From contig NZ_HE997644.1 of assembly GCF_000312485.1 (NCBI RefSeq), positions 1 through 64,000 on the forward strand: a DNA stretch of 64,000 bases, written 5' to 3'. Under the pieces are notes generated by a model. It saw only the letters and a list, made by a program, of their open reading frames with translations, was not told where the DNA came from and did not search any database. The translations under genes and the position numbers were made by a program. Every line of letters starts with the position of its first letter. Position 1 is the first letter of the stretch. The DNA is from Yersinia massiliensis CCUG 53443. Lineage in GTDB: Bacteria; Pseudomonadota; Gammaproteobacteria; Enterobacterales; Enterobacteriaceae. Of this stretch, positions 29,890 to 38,195 are shown piece by piece.

Positions 29890-29917
29890 ATTATACTGTA
29901 CAATCATACAGTATCAA
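29890..29917 (-). promoter_or_regulatory. recA promoter with LexA box
   Basis: On the minus strand TTGATA (29917-29912), a 16-bp spacer and TATAAT (29895-29890) form a strong promoter. The spacer is occupied by a perfect LexA box, CTGT-N8-ACAG (29896-29911), so LexA blocks RNA polymerase as in E. coli. Confidence 0.95.
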
Positions 29918-29925
29918 GCCTATTT

Positions 29926-30414
29926 TTACAGAAAATCATTAAGCAGTGTTTGTAGTGCAAAAACAGTCGCTTGCAGTCTCACGGCATCACGATCGCCAGA
30001 AAAAACCTGTTTATGCGCGACAATCTGCCCTTCACGCGTGGCAAAAGCAAACCAGACTGTGCCCACCGGTTTATCTGCGCTGCCACCCTCTGGCCCTGCA
30101 ATACCACTGATCGATACCGAAAAATCGGCATTGGCAGCACTTAATGCGCCTTGCGCCATCTCTCGCACCACGGGTTCACTCACCGCACCATAATTTGCTA
30201 ACGTGGTTTCATCGACGCCGAGCAAATCATGTTTTGCCGCATTGCTGTAAGTGACAAAGCCACGGTCAAAGTATGCTGAGCTGCCTGCTATATCCGTCAG
30301 CGCCTTAGCCACCCAGCCGCCGGTACAAGACTCAGCACAAGTCACGCACGCGCCACGCGCTTTCAACTTATCACCGACTGCAATACTGAGTTGACGTAGT
30401 TGTGTTTCGCTCAT
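29926..30414 (-). CDS. pncC: Nicotinamide-nucleotide amidase PncC (CinA C-terminal domain)
   Basis: PncC deamidates nicotinamide mononucleotide to nicotinate mononucleotide in pyridine nucleotide recycling. The 162-residue protein is a stand-alone CinA C-terminal domain with TCAESCTGGWVAKALTD, GFVTYSNAAK, GAVSEPVV and SISGIAGPEGGSADKPVGTVW. The ATG at 30414 agrees with the E. coli N terminus and follows GGGGG; the upstream in-frame extension (to 30480) is not supported. It lies just upstream of recA, as in E. coli. Confidence 0.94.
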   Translation of the reverse strand: MSETQLRQLSIAVGDKLKARGACVTCAESCTGGWVAKALTDIAGSSAYFDRGFVTYSNAAKHDLLGVDETTLANYGAVSEPVVREMAQGALSAANADFSVSISGIAGPEGGSADKPVGTVWFAFATREGQIVAHKQVFSGDRDAVRLQATVFALQTLLNDFL

Positions 30415-30622
30415 TGTTGCCCCCGCTGTCATTAAATCTATCGCAGCCGATAGTAGCACTTCTTTAGCCCCAAACGACAACTGCTGTCAGATATGCGAAA
30501 CACTTCGCAGGAGACAAAGAAAAAAAGTACTTTTCGGGACAAAGCTTTACCTCAGGGACTCAACTGCTAGTATCGAAACAAAGGGTCTCCGTTGGCGACA
30601 TCTGTGGTGCCGGTCATTTTTC

Positions 30623-30676
30623 CGGGCTGATGAACTTTTTCGGGATGATGAACTTTTTCGGGATGATGAACTAAGG
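30623..30676 (+). repeat. Three tandem 18-bp repeats
   Basis: Units at 30623-30640, 30641-30658 and 30659-30676 share CGGG-TGATGAACTTTTT; the first has one substitution and the third ends in AAGG, forming the Shine-Dalgarno of the next gene. The array lies in the promoter/leader of the MFS gene and could vary in copy number. Confidence 0.85.
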
Positions 30677-30684
30677 ACGTAACA

Positions 30685-32025
30685 GTGAAAAAAATTCTTA
30701 ACGCCTTCTTCCCTCTCTATAGCGCGACCGTATTGATGTTGCTTGGTTCTGGTTTGCTGACGACGTATATCTCGCTGCGTTTGACGGCTATCCATGTCTC
30801 AGGGGCATTGATCGGAGCAATCATCGCCGCAAACTATATTGGTTTGGTGATCGGCGGCAAAGTCGGCCACTTCTTGATAGCTCGGGTGGGCCATATCCGT
30901 GCTTATGTGGCTTGTGCCGGTATTATCACTGCTGCTGTGCTGATTCACGGGTTGACCGAATATATCCCTGCATGGGTCGTTCTACGGTTGATTATTGGCC
31001 TGTGTATGATGTGCCAGTTTATGGTGCTGGAAAGCTGGCTCAACGATCAGGCGGAATCTAGTCAGCGCGGAAAAGTATTTGGTTTTTATATGGCTGCGAC
31101 CTACGCCGGTATGGCATTAGGGCAGGTGGTCTTAATGCTTCAGCCTGAGTTAGGGTTGAGCACATTAATGATTATCGCGCTGTTTTTTGCCCTTTGTTTG
31201 GTCCCTGTCGCACTCACCACTCGCAGTAATGCCCAGCAGATGTCTCCTGCCCCCATGGAGTTGAGATTCTTTATTCATTCAATTCCTAAAATACTGGCGT
31301 CAACCTTAGTGGTGGGCATGATTGTCGGTTCGTTTTATGGGTTAGCTCCGGTCTACGCCAGTCTGCAATCGCTATCAACACAAGAGACTGGGCTGTTTAT
31401 GGCGTTATCTATTTTTGCCGGTTTAGTGGCTCAACTGCCACTCAGTTGGCTATCAGATCGCTATAACCGGACGTTATTGATCAGAATTAACGCGTTATTA
31501 TTAGCGTTAACTGCCCTCCCCTTAGCGCTGGTGCCACATATAGCGTTCCATTTCCTGCTCGTGCTGGGTTTTATCGTCAGTATGCTGCAGTTTACGCTGT
31601 ATCCACTGGTCGTCGCGTTGGCGAATGACCTTATTGCACCAGAGCGGCGCGTGTCATTGGCAGCATGTTTACTGATGTCATTCGGTGTCGGTGCCAGTAT
31701 CGGCCCACTTGCTGTTGGTGCCCTGATTGCGCCACTAGGGGGCAATATTCTCTACGCATTCTTTGCTCTGTGTGGTTTGGGCTTAATCGCGCTCAGCCGA
31801 ACCGTGAAGCAAGATCAAGATGAGTTTGTTAACGATGCGCCACTGCCACACATGGCCATACCTGATAGCCTCGTCAGTTCGCCGCTGTCGCCCGCATTGA
31901 ACCCCAGCTTTGACGAACAGATGATTCACGATGTCATGCCGCCGCTCGATCAACCTGATATCACTGACGAATCGGAAAACAATCCCGTTGCTGGGGCGAA
32001 TAAAGCGCAAGACCTTGAGCCATGA
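30685..32025 (+). CDS. MFS transporter, YcaD-like
   Basis: A 446-residue major facilitator superfamily protein with about 12 membrane segments, resembling the YcaD-type group. Its substrate is unknown. The start is GTG at 30685 with AAGGA seven bases upstream. After the last membrane segment (about residue 370) there is an unusual hydrophilic, Pro- and Asp/Glu-rich tail of some 70 residues. It sits at the junction between conserved core genes (recA, pncC) and the sugar loci; E. coli has mltB after pncC. No operon partner is visible; a sugar or drug export role is only a guess. Confidence 0.8.
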   Translation: MKKILNAFFPLYSATVLMLLGSGLLTTYISLRLTAIHVSGALIGAIIAANYIGLVIGGKVGHFLIARVGHIRAYVACAGIITAAVLIHGLTEYIPAWVVLRLIIGLCMMCQFMVLESWLNDQAESSQRGKVFGFYMAATYAGMALGQVVLMLQPELGLSTLMIIALFFALCLVPVALTTRSNAQQMSPAPMELRFFIHSIPKILASTLVVGMIVGSFYGLAPVYASLQSLSTQETGLFMALSIFAGLVAQLPLSWLSDRYNRTLLIRINALLLALTALPLALVPHIAFHFLLVLGFIVSMLQFTLYPLVVALANDLIAPERRVSLAACLLMSFGVGASIGPLAVGALIAPLGGNILYAFFALCGLGLIALSRTVKQDQDEFVNDAPLPHMAIPDSLVSSPLSPALNPSFDEQMIHDVMPPLDQPDITDESENNPVAGANKAQDLEP

Positions 32026-32099
32026 TAGGGCTGTAATGATCGCTATTGATGAGATGTAATGGTCTTCATTGGCGAGTGACAATTCGGTACTGCTTGTTA

Positions 32100-32119
32100 T
32101 TTATTCGGCTTTGAATAAA
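32100..32119 (+). promoter_or_regulatory. Inverted repeat upstream of the SorC-family regulator
   Basis: TTTATTC (32100-32106) and GAATAAA (32113-32119), separated by 6 bp, lie 34 bp before the regulator start. Similar TGAATA/TATTCA half-sites occur before the binding-protein gene (42491-42504) and the transketolase gene (37952-37963), so it may be an autoregulatory operator. Confidence 0.4.
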
Positions 32120-32152
32120 AATACCGACTCAGGTATTTAGCGGGATGGAACC

Positions 32153-33097
32153 ATGTCGAGACAAGATGAACAACGGTTATTGGTGAAAATAGCGACGCTG
32201 TATTACACCGAAGGCATGAAGCAATCTGAGATTGCCGATAGCCTGCATTTGTCTCAATCTTTCGTCTCCCGCGCGATAACTCGCTGCGTCAAAGAAGGCG
32301 TCGTGAAAATCAGCGTCATTCAGCCCGCCAACATGTTTATTGGCATCGAATCGCAGATTCAAAAACGTTACGGCATAGACCAAGCTATCGTGGTCGATGT
32401 CGCTGATGATGCCAGCCCCGCCCAGTTAAAACAGGCTATTGGCTCTGCGGCTGCCCACTACATGCAAACCAGTATTCGACCCAATGACATGGTGGGTATT
32501 TCCTCATGGAGCAGCACTATTCGGGCGATGGTCGATAATCTGCACCCCCTTAACATTAAAACCAGCGGTGTGATTCAATTGTTAGGTGGCGTAGGCCCGA
32601 ACGGTAACGTGCAGGCCACCTTATTAACGCAAGCCTTAGCCAATATCTTAAATTGCCCAGCCTACTTGCTCCCCGCACAAAGCATTGAACGCTCAACCGA
32701 AGATCGCGCACGCCTTATCTCCAGCGGCGAAGTTGCTGACGTGGTTAATAAATTTGCTGAGGTTGATCTGGCATTGGTGGGGATTGGTGATTTGGAGCCA
32801 TCACAATTGCTGAAAAACTCAGGCAACTATTACCATGAAGAGATGCTTAAATTACTGGCAGAACGGGGCGCAGTGGGGGATTTATGTCTGCATTATTTTG
32901 ATGCCGCAGGCAATGCTGTTCTCAGTGACGAAGAAGATCCGGTGATTGGCATGTCTCTACCGCAACTACGTGCTTGCCCACGCGTCGTGGCACTCGCCGG
33001 AGGGATAGGGAAAAGCGCGGCCATTCGCGGCGCACTCACCGGTCATTATATTGATGTTTTGATTACCGATCGCGTCACGGCCGAGAGTTTGCTGTAG
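32153..33097 (+). CDS. SorC-family (DeoR-type sugar-binding) transcriptional regulator
   Basis: This 314-residue protein has an N-terminal helix-turn-helix (about 20-45, YTEGMKQSEIADSLHLSQSFVSRAI) and a C-terminal SorC sugar-phosphate-binding domain with GISSWSSTIRAM, QLLGGVGP, ALVGIGD and AGGIGKSAAIRGAL. Such regulators sense phosphorylated sugars. It is encoded tail-to-tail with the isomerase gene of the neighbouring sugar locus and is the only regulator near it, so it most likely controls that locus. GGGATGGA precedes the ATG. Confidence 0.85.
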   Translation: MSRQDEQRLLVKIATLYYTEGMKQSEIADSLHLSQSFVSRAITRCVKEGVVKISVIQPANMFIGIESQIQKRYGIDQAIVVDVADDASPAQLKQAIGSAAAHYMQTSIRPNDMVGISSWSSTIRAMVDNLHPLNIKTSGVIQLLGGVGPNGNVQATLLTQALANILNCPAYLLPAQSIERSTEDRARLISSGEVADVVNKFAEVDLALVGIGDLEPSQLLKNSGNYYHEEMLKLLAERGAVGDLCLHYFDAAGNAVLSDEEDPVIGMSLPQLRACPRVVALAGGIGKSAAIRGALTGHYIDVLITDRVTAESLL

Positions 33098-33200
33098 TCC
33101 AATCAAGAGCGCCCACACAAGAGCAGCCCACTGAATAGCCGCACCCTCCTTGGTGCGCTATCGGGTAATCCCTGCAAACTAACCTTTCAGTTTCGCACCC

Positions 33201-34622
33201 TTACTTACCATGCCAGTAGCAATCAATGCCCAAATACTTGCTAAAGGCTTCTTGGAGCACTTGAGCTGTCGCTGAATGATTCATTGCCACGTGGTGCTCA
33301 AAACCGTTGTTACAGATATGCGTGAGTAAACTTTCCAGTTGCGGCACTTCCACCACGGCACGGCAACCCACAGTATCCAGCTCATCACTGACAGAACGGC
33401 CCTCACCCACATAGGCCCGTACCTGTCCCGTAAAATCATCAGACGAGAGACGGAAATAGGTCAATGGACCCGATTTCATGCGGCCATGGACGGCCCCACA
33501 GGTATTCTCGCATCCCACCGTTGTCCCAATAATATCGGCCGTCCCCATGGTTGAGCTTTCCAAGCTTTCGCTGGCAAAGTTACCACAGTGGAAAAGCACG
33601 CATTTATCGCGTTCAGCGCCAAAATTGTTATTCCAGTCAGCAATAGATGCCGGTGCCAGCGAACTACTGGCTAGCGCGTACATCGACAGCGCCCCCATCA
33701 CATCAACCTCACAAGCACTTGGCATCAACTGCCCCGACATCACGCTCATGATTGAGCAGACGTTGATCCCTAGATTCTGTTGTAGCGAGGTCCAACACTG
33801 CATCGCGGTCGTATCGATATCATTGGCGATAATCCATTCGCTGATGACCACGAACAGCTTCGCCATGGTGTGCAGCTTATCTTGTGGGATCGCGCGGGTG
33901 TCGCCATTGGCTTTTAATAGCGCCAATTTTTCCCCGACGCGGATATCGTCATCACTGAGGTTAGCAACGCGGAAGAACACTTCAGATAAATCGAGGGTTT
34001 CAACCGTAATCCCCAAATTCTCTAATAATTTTTCGCTGTAGCGCACCGTATTAAAGTTCGTCGGACGCGCACCGATAGCCCCAACACGCACCCGTTTCAT
34101 GGCGTGAACCACACGGCACAACTGCACGAATTGCTCGACATCCTGACTGAACACTTCACTGTTCAGGCTACAAACATGCTGCTTAGTCAAGGTGAACGGA
34201 ATGCCATATTGGCGCAGGTTATTACACAGAGAAATTTTACCGCAGAAACTATCACGGCGAGTTGCCAATCCCATTTTGTCTAGGGCATCTTCTTCTGCTT
34301 GTACCAAGACGGGGACTTTCAGGCCAGACAGGCGGATAGCATCAGAGACACTTTTTTCATCGCCAAAGTTAGGCAGAATCACGACCACTCCGTGGATCTC
34401 TTCACTGTGCTGGCGGAACAAATCAGCACAAACTTTAGCGTCCCGCCAGTTTTCGACGCCACCCAGCGGTGTTTGCTCTTCATTGAGCATAATGATGTTG
34501 ATACCTAATCTTTCAAACAGCGCCTGTGCATCACGGCGCGCATCGGCGACCAGATAGCTTGGAAAGAAACCCCGGTTGCCGATAATCACCGCGAAAGTTA
34601 ACTGACGAGGTATTGCTGACAT
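33201..34622 (-). CDS. L-fucose/L-arabinose isomerase family protein (candidate D-apiose isomerase)
   Basis: A 473-residue member of the fucose/arabinose isomerase superfamily, shorter than the genuine FucI in this window (593 residues). Candidate metal ligands are E305 in CEVDVMG, D329 in IADWNNN and one of the histidines in FEHHVAMNHS (442-449), corresponding in spacing to FucI Glu-Asp-His. It should convert an aldose to a ketose. AGGAG lies eight bases before the ATG. It is the last gene of the locus binding protein-DUF2291-ABC-transketolase halves-kinase. With this context the substrate could be D-apiose giving D-apulose; L-arabinose or another aldose is possible. Confidence 0.75.
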   Translation of the reverse strand: MSAIPRQLTFAVIIGNRGFFPSYLVADARRDAQALFERLGINIIMLNEEQTPLGGVENWRDAKVCADLFRQHSEEIHGVVVILPNFGDEKSVSDAIRLSGLKVPVLVQAEEDALDKMGLATRRDSFCGKISLCNNLRQYGIPFTLTKQHVCSLNSEVFSQDVEQFVQLCRVVHAMKRVRVGAIGARPTNFNTVRYSEKLLENLGITVETLDLSEVFFRVANLSDDDIRVGEKLALLKANGDTRAIPQDKLHTMAKLFVVISEWIIANDIDTTAMQCWTSLQQNLGINVCSIMSVMSGQLMPSACEVDVMGALSMYALASSSLAPASIADWNNNFGAERDKCVLFHCGNFASESLESSTMGTADIIGTTVGCENTCGAVHGRMKSGPLTYFRLSSDDFTGQVRAYVGEGRSVSDELDTVGCRAVVEVPQLESLLTHICNNGFEHHVAMNHSATAQVLQEAFSKYLGIDCYWHGK

Positions 34623-34642
34623 ATGCTGACTCCTAGTGTGGG

Positions 34643-36133
34643 TTATTTCGGCTGAAAACGCGCACGCGCGATGGCCGTTTGCCAGAGGCTATAGTTATCT
34701 TGCATCTCCGCACTTTGAGCGCGCGGTTCGATGTATTCCACTTCGCGGGGGAGCGCCGCGAGTTGCTGGCTGTCTTGCCACCAGCCAAGGGTTTTCCCGC
34801 CTAAATAAGCCGCTCCCAGCGCGGACACTTCTGCGGTGTGATTGCGTATTAATGTGCGCTGCAATAAGTCGGCTTGAAATTGCATCAGCCAGTGGTTGCT
34901 GGTAGCACCACCATCGACTCGCAGTCGCTCAAGGCGATGATTCCCTGCCCGCTCCATGGCAAAAAAGACATCCGCGATTTGATAAGCGATGGATTCTAAT
35001 CCTGCGCGCGCGAGCACTGCCGGTGTCGTCGCATCGGTCAGGCCACAAAACATTCCCCGCGCTTGACTGTCCCAATAAGGTGCACCTAGCCCCGATAACG
35101 CTGGGACGAAGTAAACCCCTTGATTACCCGATTGGCTTTGCGCCATGTCGGTGAGACGAGCAAAATCGGTGATGCCCAGCATGCGTGAAACCCATGCCAC
35201 ACCGGAGCCGGTATGCGTGATATTGCCTTCGAGGGCATAACGTAACTCACCGTCATGCCACGCAATGGTGGTACTCAGACCATGATTCTGTGTGACGGCT
35301 TGTTTGATTGTCGTCATCAAGGAAGAACCGGTGCCATAAGTGGCTTTGATTTCACCGGCGCGGTCGCCACCTTGCCCATACAGCGCCGCATGTGAATCGC
35401 CAATTTGTGCCACAATCGGGACGCCCTGAGGTAAACCGAAAATACCGGTATTTCCGGTGTGTCCGTGAATCGCCGCCGAGGGCAACACTGCTGGCAAGCA
35501 AAGACTCGGAATACCAAATAACGCCAACAGATCAGGATCCCATTGCCCCAAATGAATATTAAACAGTTGAGTACGCGCCGCATTGGAAAAGTCGGTAGAG
35601 AAACTTTGCCCCCCCGTGAGTTGCCAAGTCAGCCAGCAATCAATGGTCCCGACGCACAATTCGCCGTGAGCCGCCCGCTCAACACCCCGTGGGATGTCAG
35701 CAAGCAGGCCGTGGATTTTGGCGGCAGGGAACAAGGGATCAATCTGCAAGCCAGTACGCTCGGCGATAATGGCCGCTTCAGGTAACTGACTTAACGCCTG
35801 ACAGAACGCCTCAGAGCGGCGACATTGCCAACTCACGACCTGCGTTAATGGGATCCCCGTTTCACGTTCCCAAATCAGCACCGATTCGCGCTGATTGCTG
35901 ATAGCCACACCGGCAATCCGCGCCCCCGCTAATTGACTCAGGCAGCCTTCTATTGCTTGCGCAACCGCATGCCAGATAGCCAACGGATCCTGCTCTGCCC
36001 AGCCGGGTTTGGGATGGTCCAACTGTAATGGCACCGATGATTTCGCCAGAATTTGCCCAGCCGTATCTACCGCGATGGCTTTCGCATTGGTGGTGCCTTC
36101 ATCAATCGCCAGAATAATCGGCATCGACATCAT
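34643..36133 (-). CDS. FGGY-family carbohydrate kinase (candidate apulose kinase)
   Basis: A 496-residue FGGY kinase with the N-terminal phosphate-binding motif DEGTTNAKAIAVD, the sugar-binding region with QLFNIHLGQWDPDLLALFGI, the adenosine motif GDSHAALYGQGG, and the C-terminal ATP block LRVDGGATSNHWLMQFQADLL. It resembles xylulose and glycerol kinases but is not assignable to either by eye. The ATG at 36133 overlaps the transketolase stop (TAATG) and follows GAGGAG. In context it should phosphorylate the ketose made by the isomerase, feeding the split transketolase. Confidence 0.8.
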   Translation of the reverse strand: MMSMPIILAIDEGTTNAKAIAVDTAGQILAKSSVPLQLDHPKPGWAEQDPLAIWHAVAQAIEGCLSQLAGARIAGVAISNQRESVLIWERETGIPLTQVVSWQCRRSEAFCQALSQLPEAAIIAERTGLQIDPLFPAAKIHGLLADIPRGVERAAHGELCVGTIDCWLTWQLTGGQSFSTDFSNAARTQLFNIHLGQWDPDLLALFGIPSLCLPAVLPSAAIHGHTGNTGIFGLPQGVPIVAQIGDSHAALYGQGGDRAGEIKATYGTGSSLMTTIKQAVTQNHGLSTTIAWHDGELRYALEGNITHTGSGVAWVSRMLGITDFARLTDMAQSQSGNQGVYFVPALSGLGAPYWDSQARGMFCGLTDATTPAVLARAGLESIAYQIADVFFAMERAGNHRLERLRVDGGATSNHWLMQFQADLLQRTLIRNHTAEVSALGAAYLGGKTLGWWQDSQQLAALPREVEYIEPRAQSAEMQDNYSLWQTAIARARFQPK

Positions 36134-37080
36134 TACTCTCCTCGGCAAAACCGCAGAGCACGCGCGACAATGCCTGCCGTATCAAAACCATGATAGGCAC
36201 GCATATCGGCTCTATCGGCCGCTATTGCATAACTGCCATCAGGAATACCGAGTCTGACCAGCGGAATGCCACAGCCCGCTTCGGCCAGAACTTCAGCCAC
36301 CAGACTCCCCACACCGCCATTGATATTGTGCTCTTCGATGGTTATCACCCGCTGGCTGTTTTGGAGGATGGCTAATAGCTGTTGAGTATCACACGGCCTA
36401 ATCGAAGAAACATTGACCACCGCAGCAGAAACGTTGTTGTCCGCCAGCACTGCCGCCGCGCTTACAGCCTCATGCACTGTTGAACCCATCGCCACCAGAG
36501 CAATATCCTGTCCTTGCTGTAAAACATCAATTTGACCGGGTGTGAATTGGTAGTGTTCATCATGCAGCGATGGCAGTGCTTTACCGTCCAGACGGATGTA
36601 GACCGGCCCCTGATGCGCAATGGCGTAATCAATGATCTGGCGACATTCTTGTGGATCAGAAGGTGCATAGATTTCGATATTGCCAAAGCCGCGCAAGATA
36701 GAAATGTCATCGATACAGTGGTGAGTACTGGCCAGCGGCCCATAACTGGCCCCTGAGTTAAGGCCAAACAGTTTTACGTTGCTGTTGTTGTAGCAAACAT
36801 CAATTTTGAGCTGCTCGTTGGCGCGTGAAATCAAGAATGGCGCTGCATTACAGGTCACGGCCACTTTGCCGCCCATCGATAACCCCACTGCCGTTCCCAC
36901 CATCGCCTGCTCGGCAATACCCACGTTCACTAACCGGTCAGGGAAGCGAGTGATAAACGGCCCGATTTTGGCCGTCGAGGTAGAGTCAGCCACCACCGGC
37001 ACCAGATCGACACCGTTATCCACCGCTTTAATAAACTGCTCCACCATCACTGAAGCCAAATGTTCTGCGTTACTCATCAT
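36133..37080 (-). CDS. Transketolase C-terminal subunit (AptB-like)
   Basis: A 315-residue protein equals the pyrimidine-binding plus C-terminal domains of transketolase as a separate subunit. It has VADSTSTAKIGPF, RLVNVGIAEQAMVGTAVGLS (with the Glu that activates thiamine diphosphate), THHCIDDISILRG, and a C-terminal domain with AMGSTVHEAVSAA. Its start overlaps the end of the N-terminal subunit by 11 bp, so equal, coupled synthesis is likely. Together they would transfer a two-carbon unit from a ketose phosphate to an aldose phosphate. Confidence 0.85.
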   Translation of the reverse strand: MMSNAEHLASVMVEQFIKAVDNGVDLVPVVADSTSTAKIGPFITRFPDRLVNVGIAEQAMVGTAVGLSMGGKVAVTCNAAPFLISRANEQLKIDVCYNNSNVKLFGLNSGASYGPLASTHHCIDDISILRGFGNIEIYAPSDPQECRQIIDYAIAHQGPVYIRLDGKALPSLHDEHYQFTPGQIDVLQQGQDIALVAMGSTVHEAVSAAAVLADNNVSAAVVNVSSIRPCDTQQLLAILQNSQRVITIEEHNINGGVGSLVAEVLAEAGCGIPLVRLGIPDGSYAIAADRADMRAYHGFDTAGIVARALRFCRGE

Positions 37081-37900
37081 TTAATTCCTCCAGTGCCAGA
37101 TCAATTTCAGCACCTTTTGGCACCCGGTGGTGCCACTCCACACGCCCTTGAATAAAGGAGATACCTGCACCTTTTTCGGTGTTAGCAATCACCACATTGG
37201 GTTTACCGTTTTGTTGTAGCCCTTCCAGCGTGTCCACCACTGATTGCATGTCATTGCCCTGACATTCAGTGACTTGTAGGCCAAATGCCTGCCACTTATC
37301 TGCCAGCGGATCGGTGTTCATGATTGATTTTGTGGTGCCCGCAAGCTGGAGTTTGTTTTTATCGTTAATGATTATCAGGTTATCTAACTGGTAGTGAGCA
37401 GCGACTAACGCGGCCTCCCAGTTGCTCCCTTCGGCCAATTCGCCATCACCGGTCAGGACAAAGACCCGGCGTTTGCTATTGGCACGCTTGGCCGCCAGCG
37501 CAATCCCCACCGCAACTGGCAAACCATGACCCAATGCACCGGTATTAAGCTCAATGCCCGGCGTTTTGTGTTTGACCGGATGACCCGGCAGATGAGAGTT
37601 GGCGTGTTGATAAGTCGCCAACCATTCTTCAGGGAAATAGCCTGCTTCAGCCAGACAGCAGTAATAGCCGCCCACCGCGTGGCCTTTAGATTGCACATAG
37701 ATATCGCGCTCAGGATCGGCAAGACGATCAGGGGCGCAATTGAGGAGGCGAAAATAGAGTGCGGTCAGAATCTCTACCTGCGAAAGATCAGCACCGGTAT
37801 GCCCCCCTGCGGGGCTGTTCGCATTAAGCAGGACGATCCGGCGACGGATAGCGCGCGCCTTTCTCACCAGCTCATCGACTGACAGTGAATACGGATTCAT
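37070..37900 (-). CDS. Transketolase N-terminal (TPP-binding) subunit (AptA-like)
   Basis: A 276-residue protein corresponding to the thiamine-diphosphate domain of transketolase. It has SKGHA (71-75), NTGALGHGLPVAVG, and the TPP/Mg motif GDGELAEG (151-158) ending at N179 in IINDKN. The missing half is encoded by the next gene. Split transketolases of this type occur in secondary sugar pathways; apulose-4-phosphate transketolase (AptA/AptB) is the best-characterised case I know. GAGG precedes the ATG. Confidence 0.87.
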   Translation of the reverse strand: MNPYSLSVDELVRKARAIRRRIVLLNANSPAGGHTGADLSQVEILTALYFRLLNCAPDRLADPERDIYVQSKGHAVGGYYCCLAEAGYFPEEWLATYQHANSHLPGHPVKHKTPGIELNTGALGHGLPVAVGIALAAKRANSKRRVFVLTGDGELAEGSNWEAALVAAHYQLDNLIIINDKNKLQLAGTTKSIMNTDPLADKWQAFGLQVTECQGNDMQSVVDTLEGLQQNGKPNVVIANTEKGAGISFIQGRVEWHHRVPKGAEIDLALEELNDE

Positions 37901-37951
37901 GACATTACCTCTCTTTAATTTTCATCCGACAATGAATTTTTACTCATTACC

Positions 37952-37963
37952 GAATATTTATTC
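37952..37963 (-). promoter_or_regulatory. Candidate operator before the transketolase genes
   Basis: GAATATTTATTC, an imperfect palindrome of the same TGAATA/TATTCA half-site type seen before the binding-protein gene. A related TGAATTTTTACTCA lies at about 37933-37946. Both are 33-65 bp before the transketolase start. Confidence 0.35.
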
Positions 37964-38087
37964 CTGATGGCACTAAAAAATAGCTTTCATCAAGCCTGTC
38001 CGGAAACGCCCTCCGGCATGACATCTTCAGTGTTCTGTGGCCTTACAGGTCACGGCATCACCCGTCTGCCCGTTATGCGTTCTACTT

Positions 38088-38135
38088 TTTGTTCATTGCT
38101 GCTATTTGTTCATTGCTGCTATTTGTTCATTTCTG
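38088..38135. repeat. Tandem 17-bp repeats
   Basis: TTTGTTCATTGCTGCTA occurs at 38088-38104 and 38105-38121, with a partial third copy to 38135. The array lies in the 295-bp gap between the permease and transketolase genes. I see no gene there. Confidence 0.85.
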
Positions 38136-38195
38136 GCTGTTCGTACACTTTCTGCTGCTGTGCTTTTTCGTTATGGCTGCCGATGTGTGACCCGC

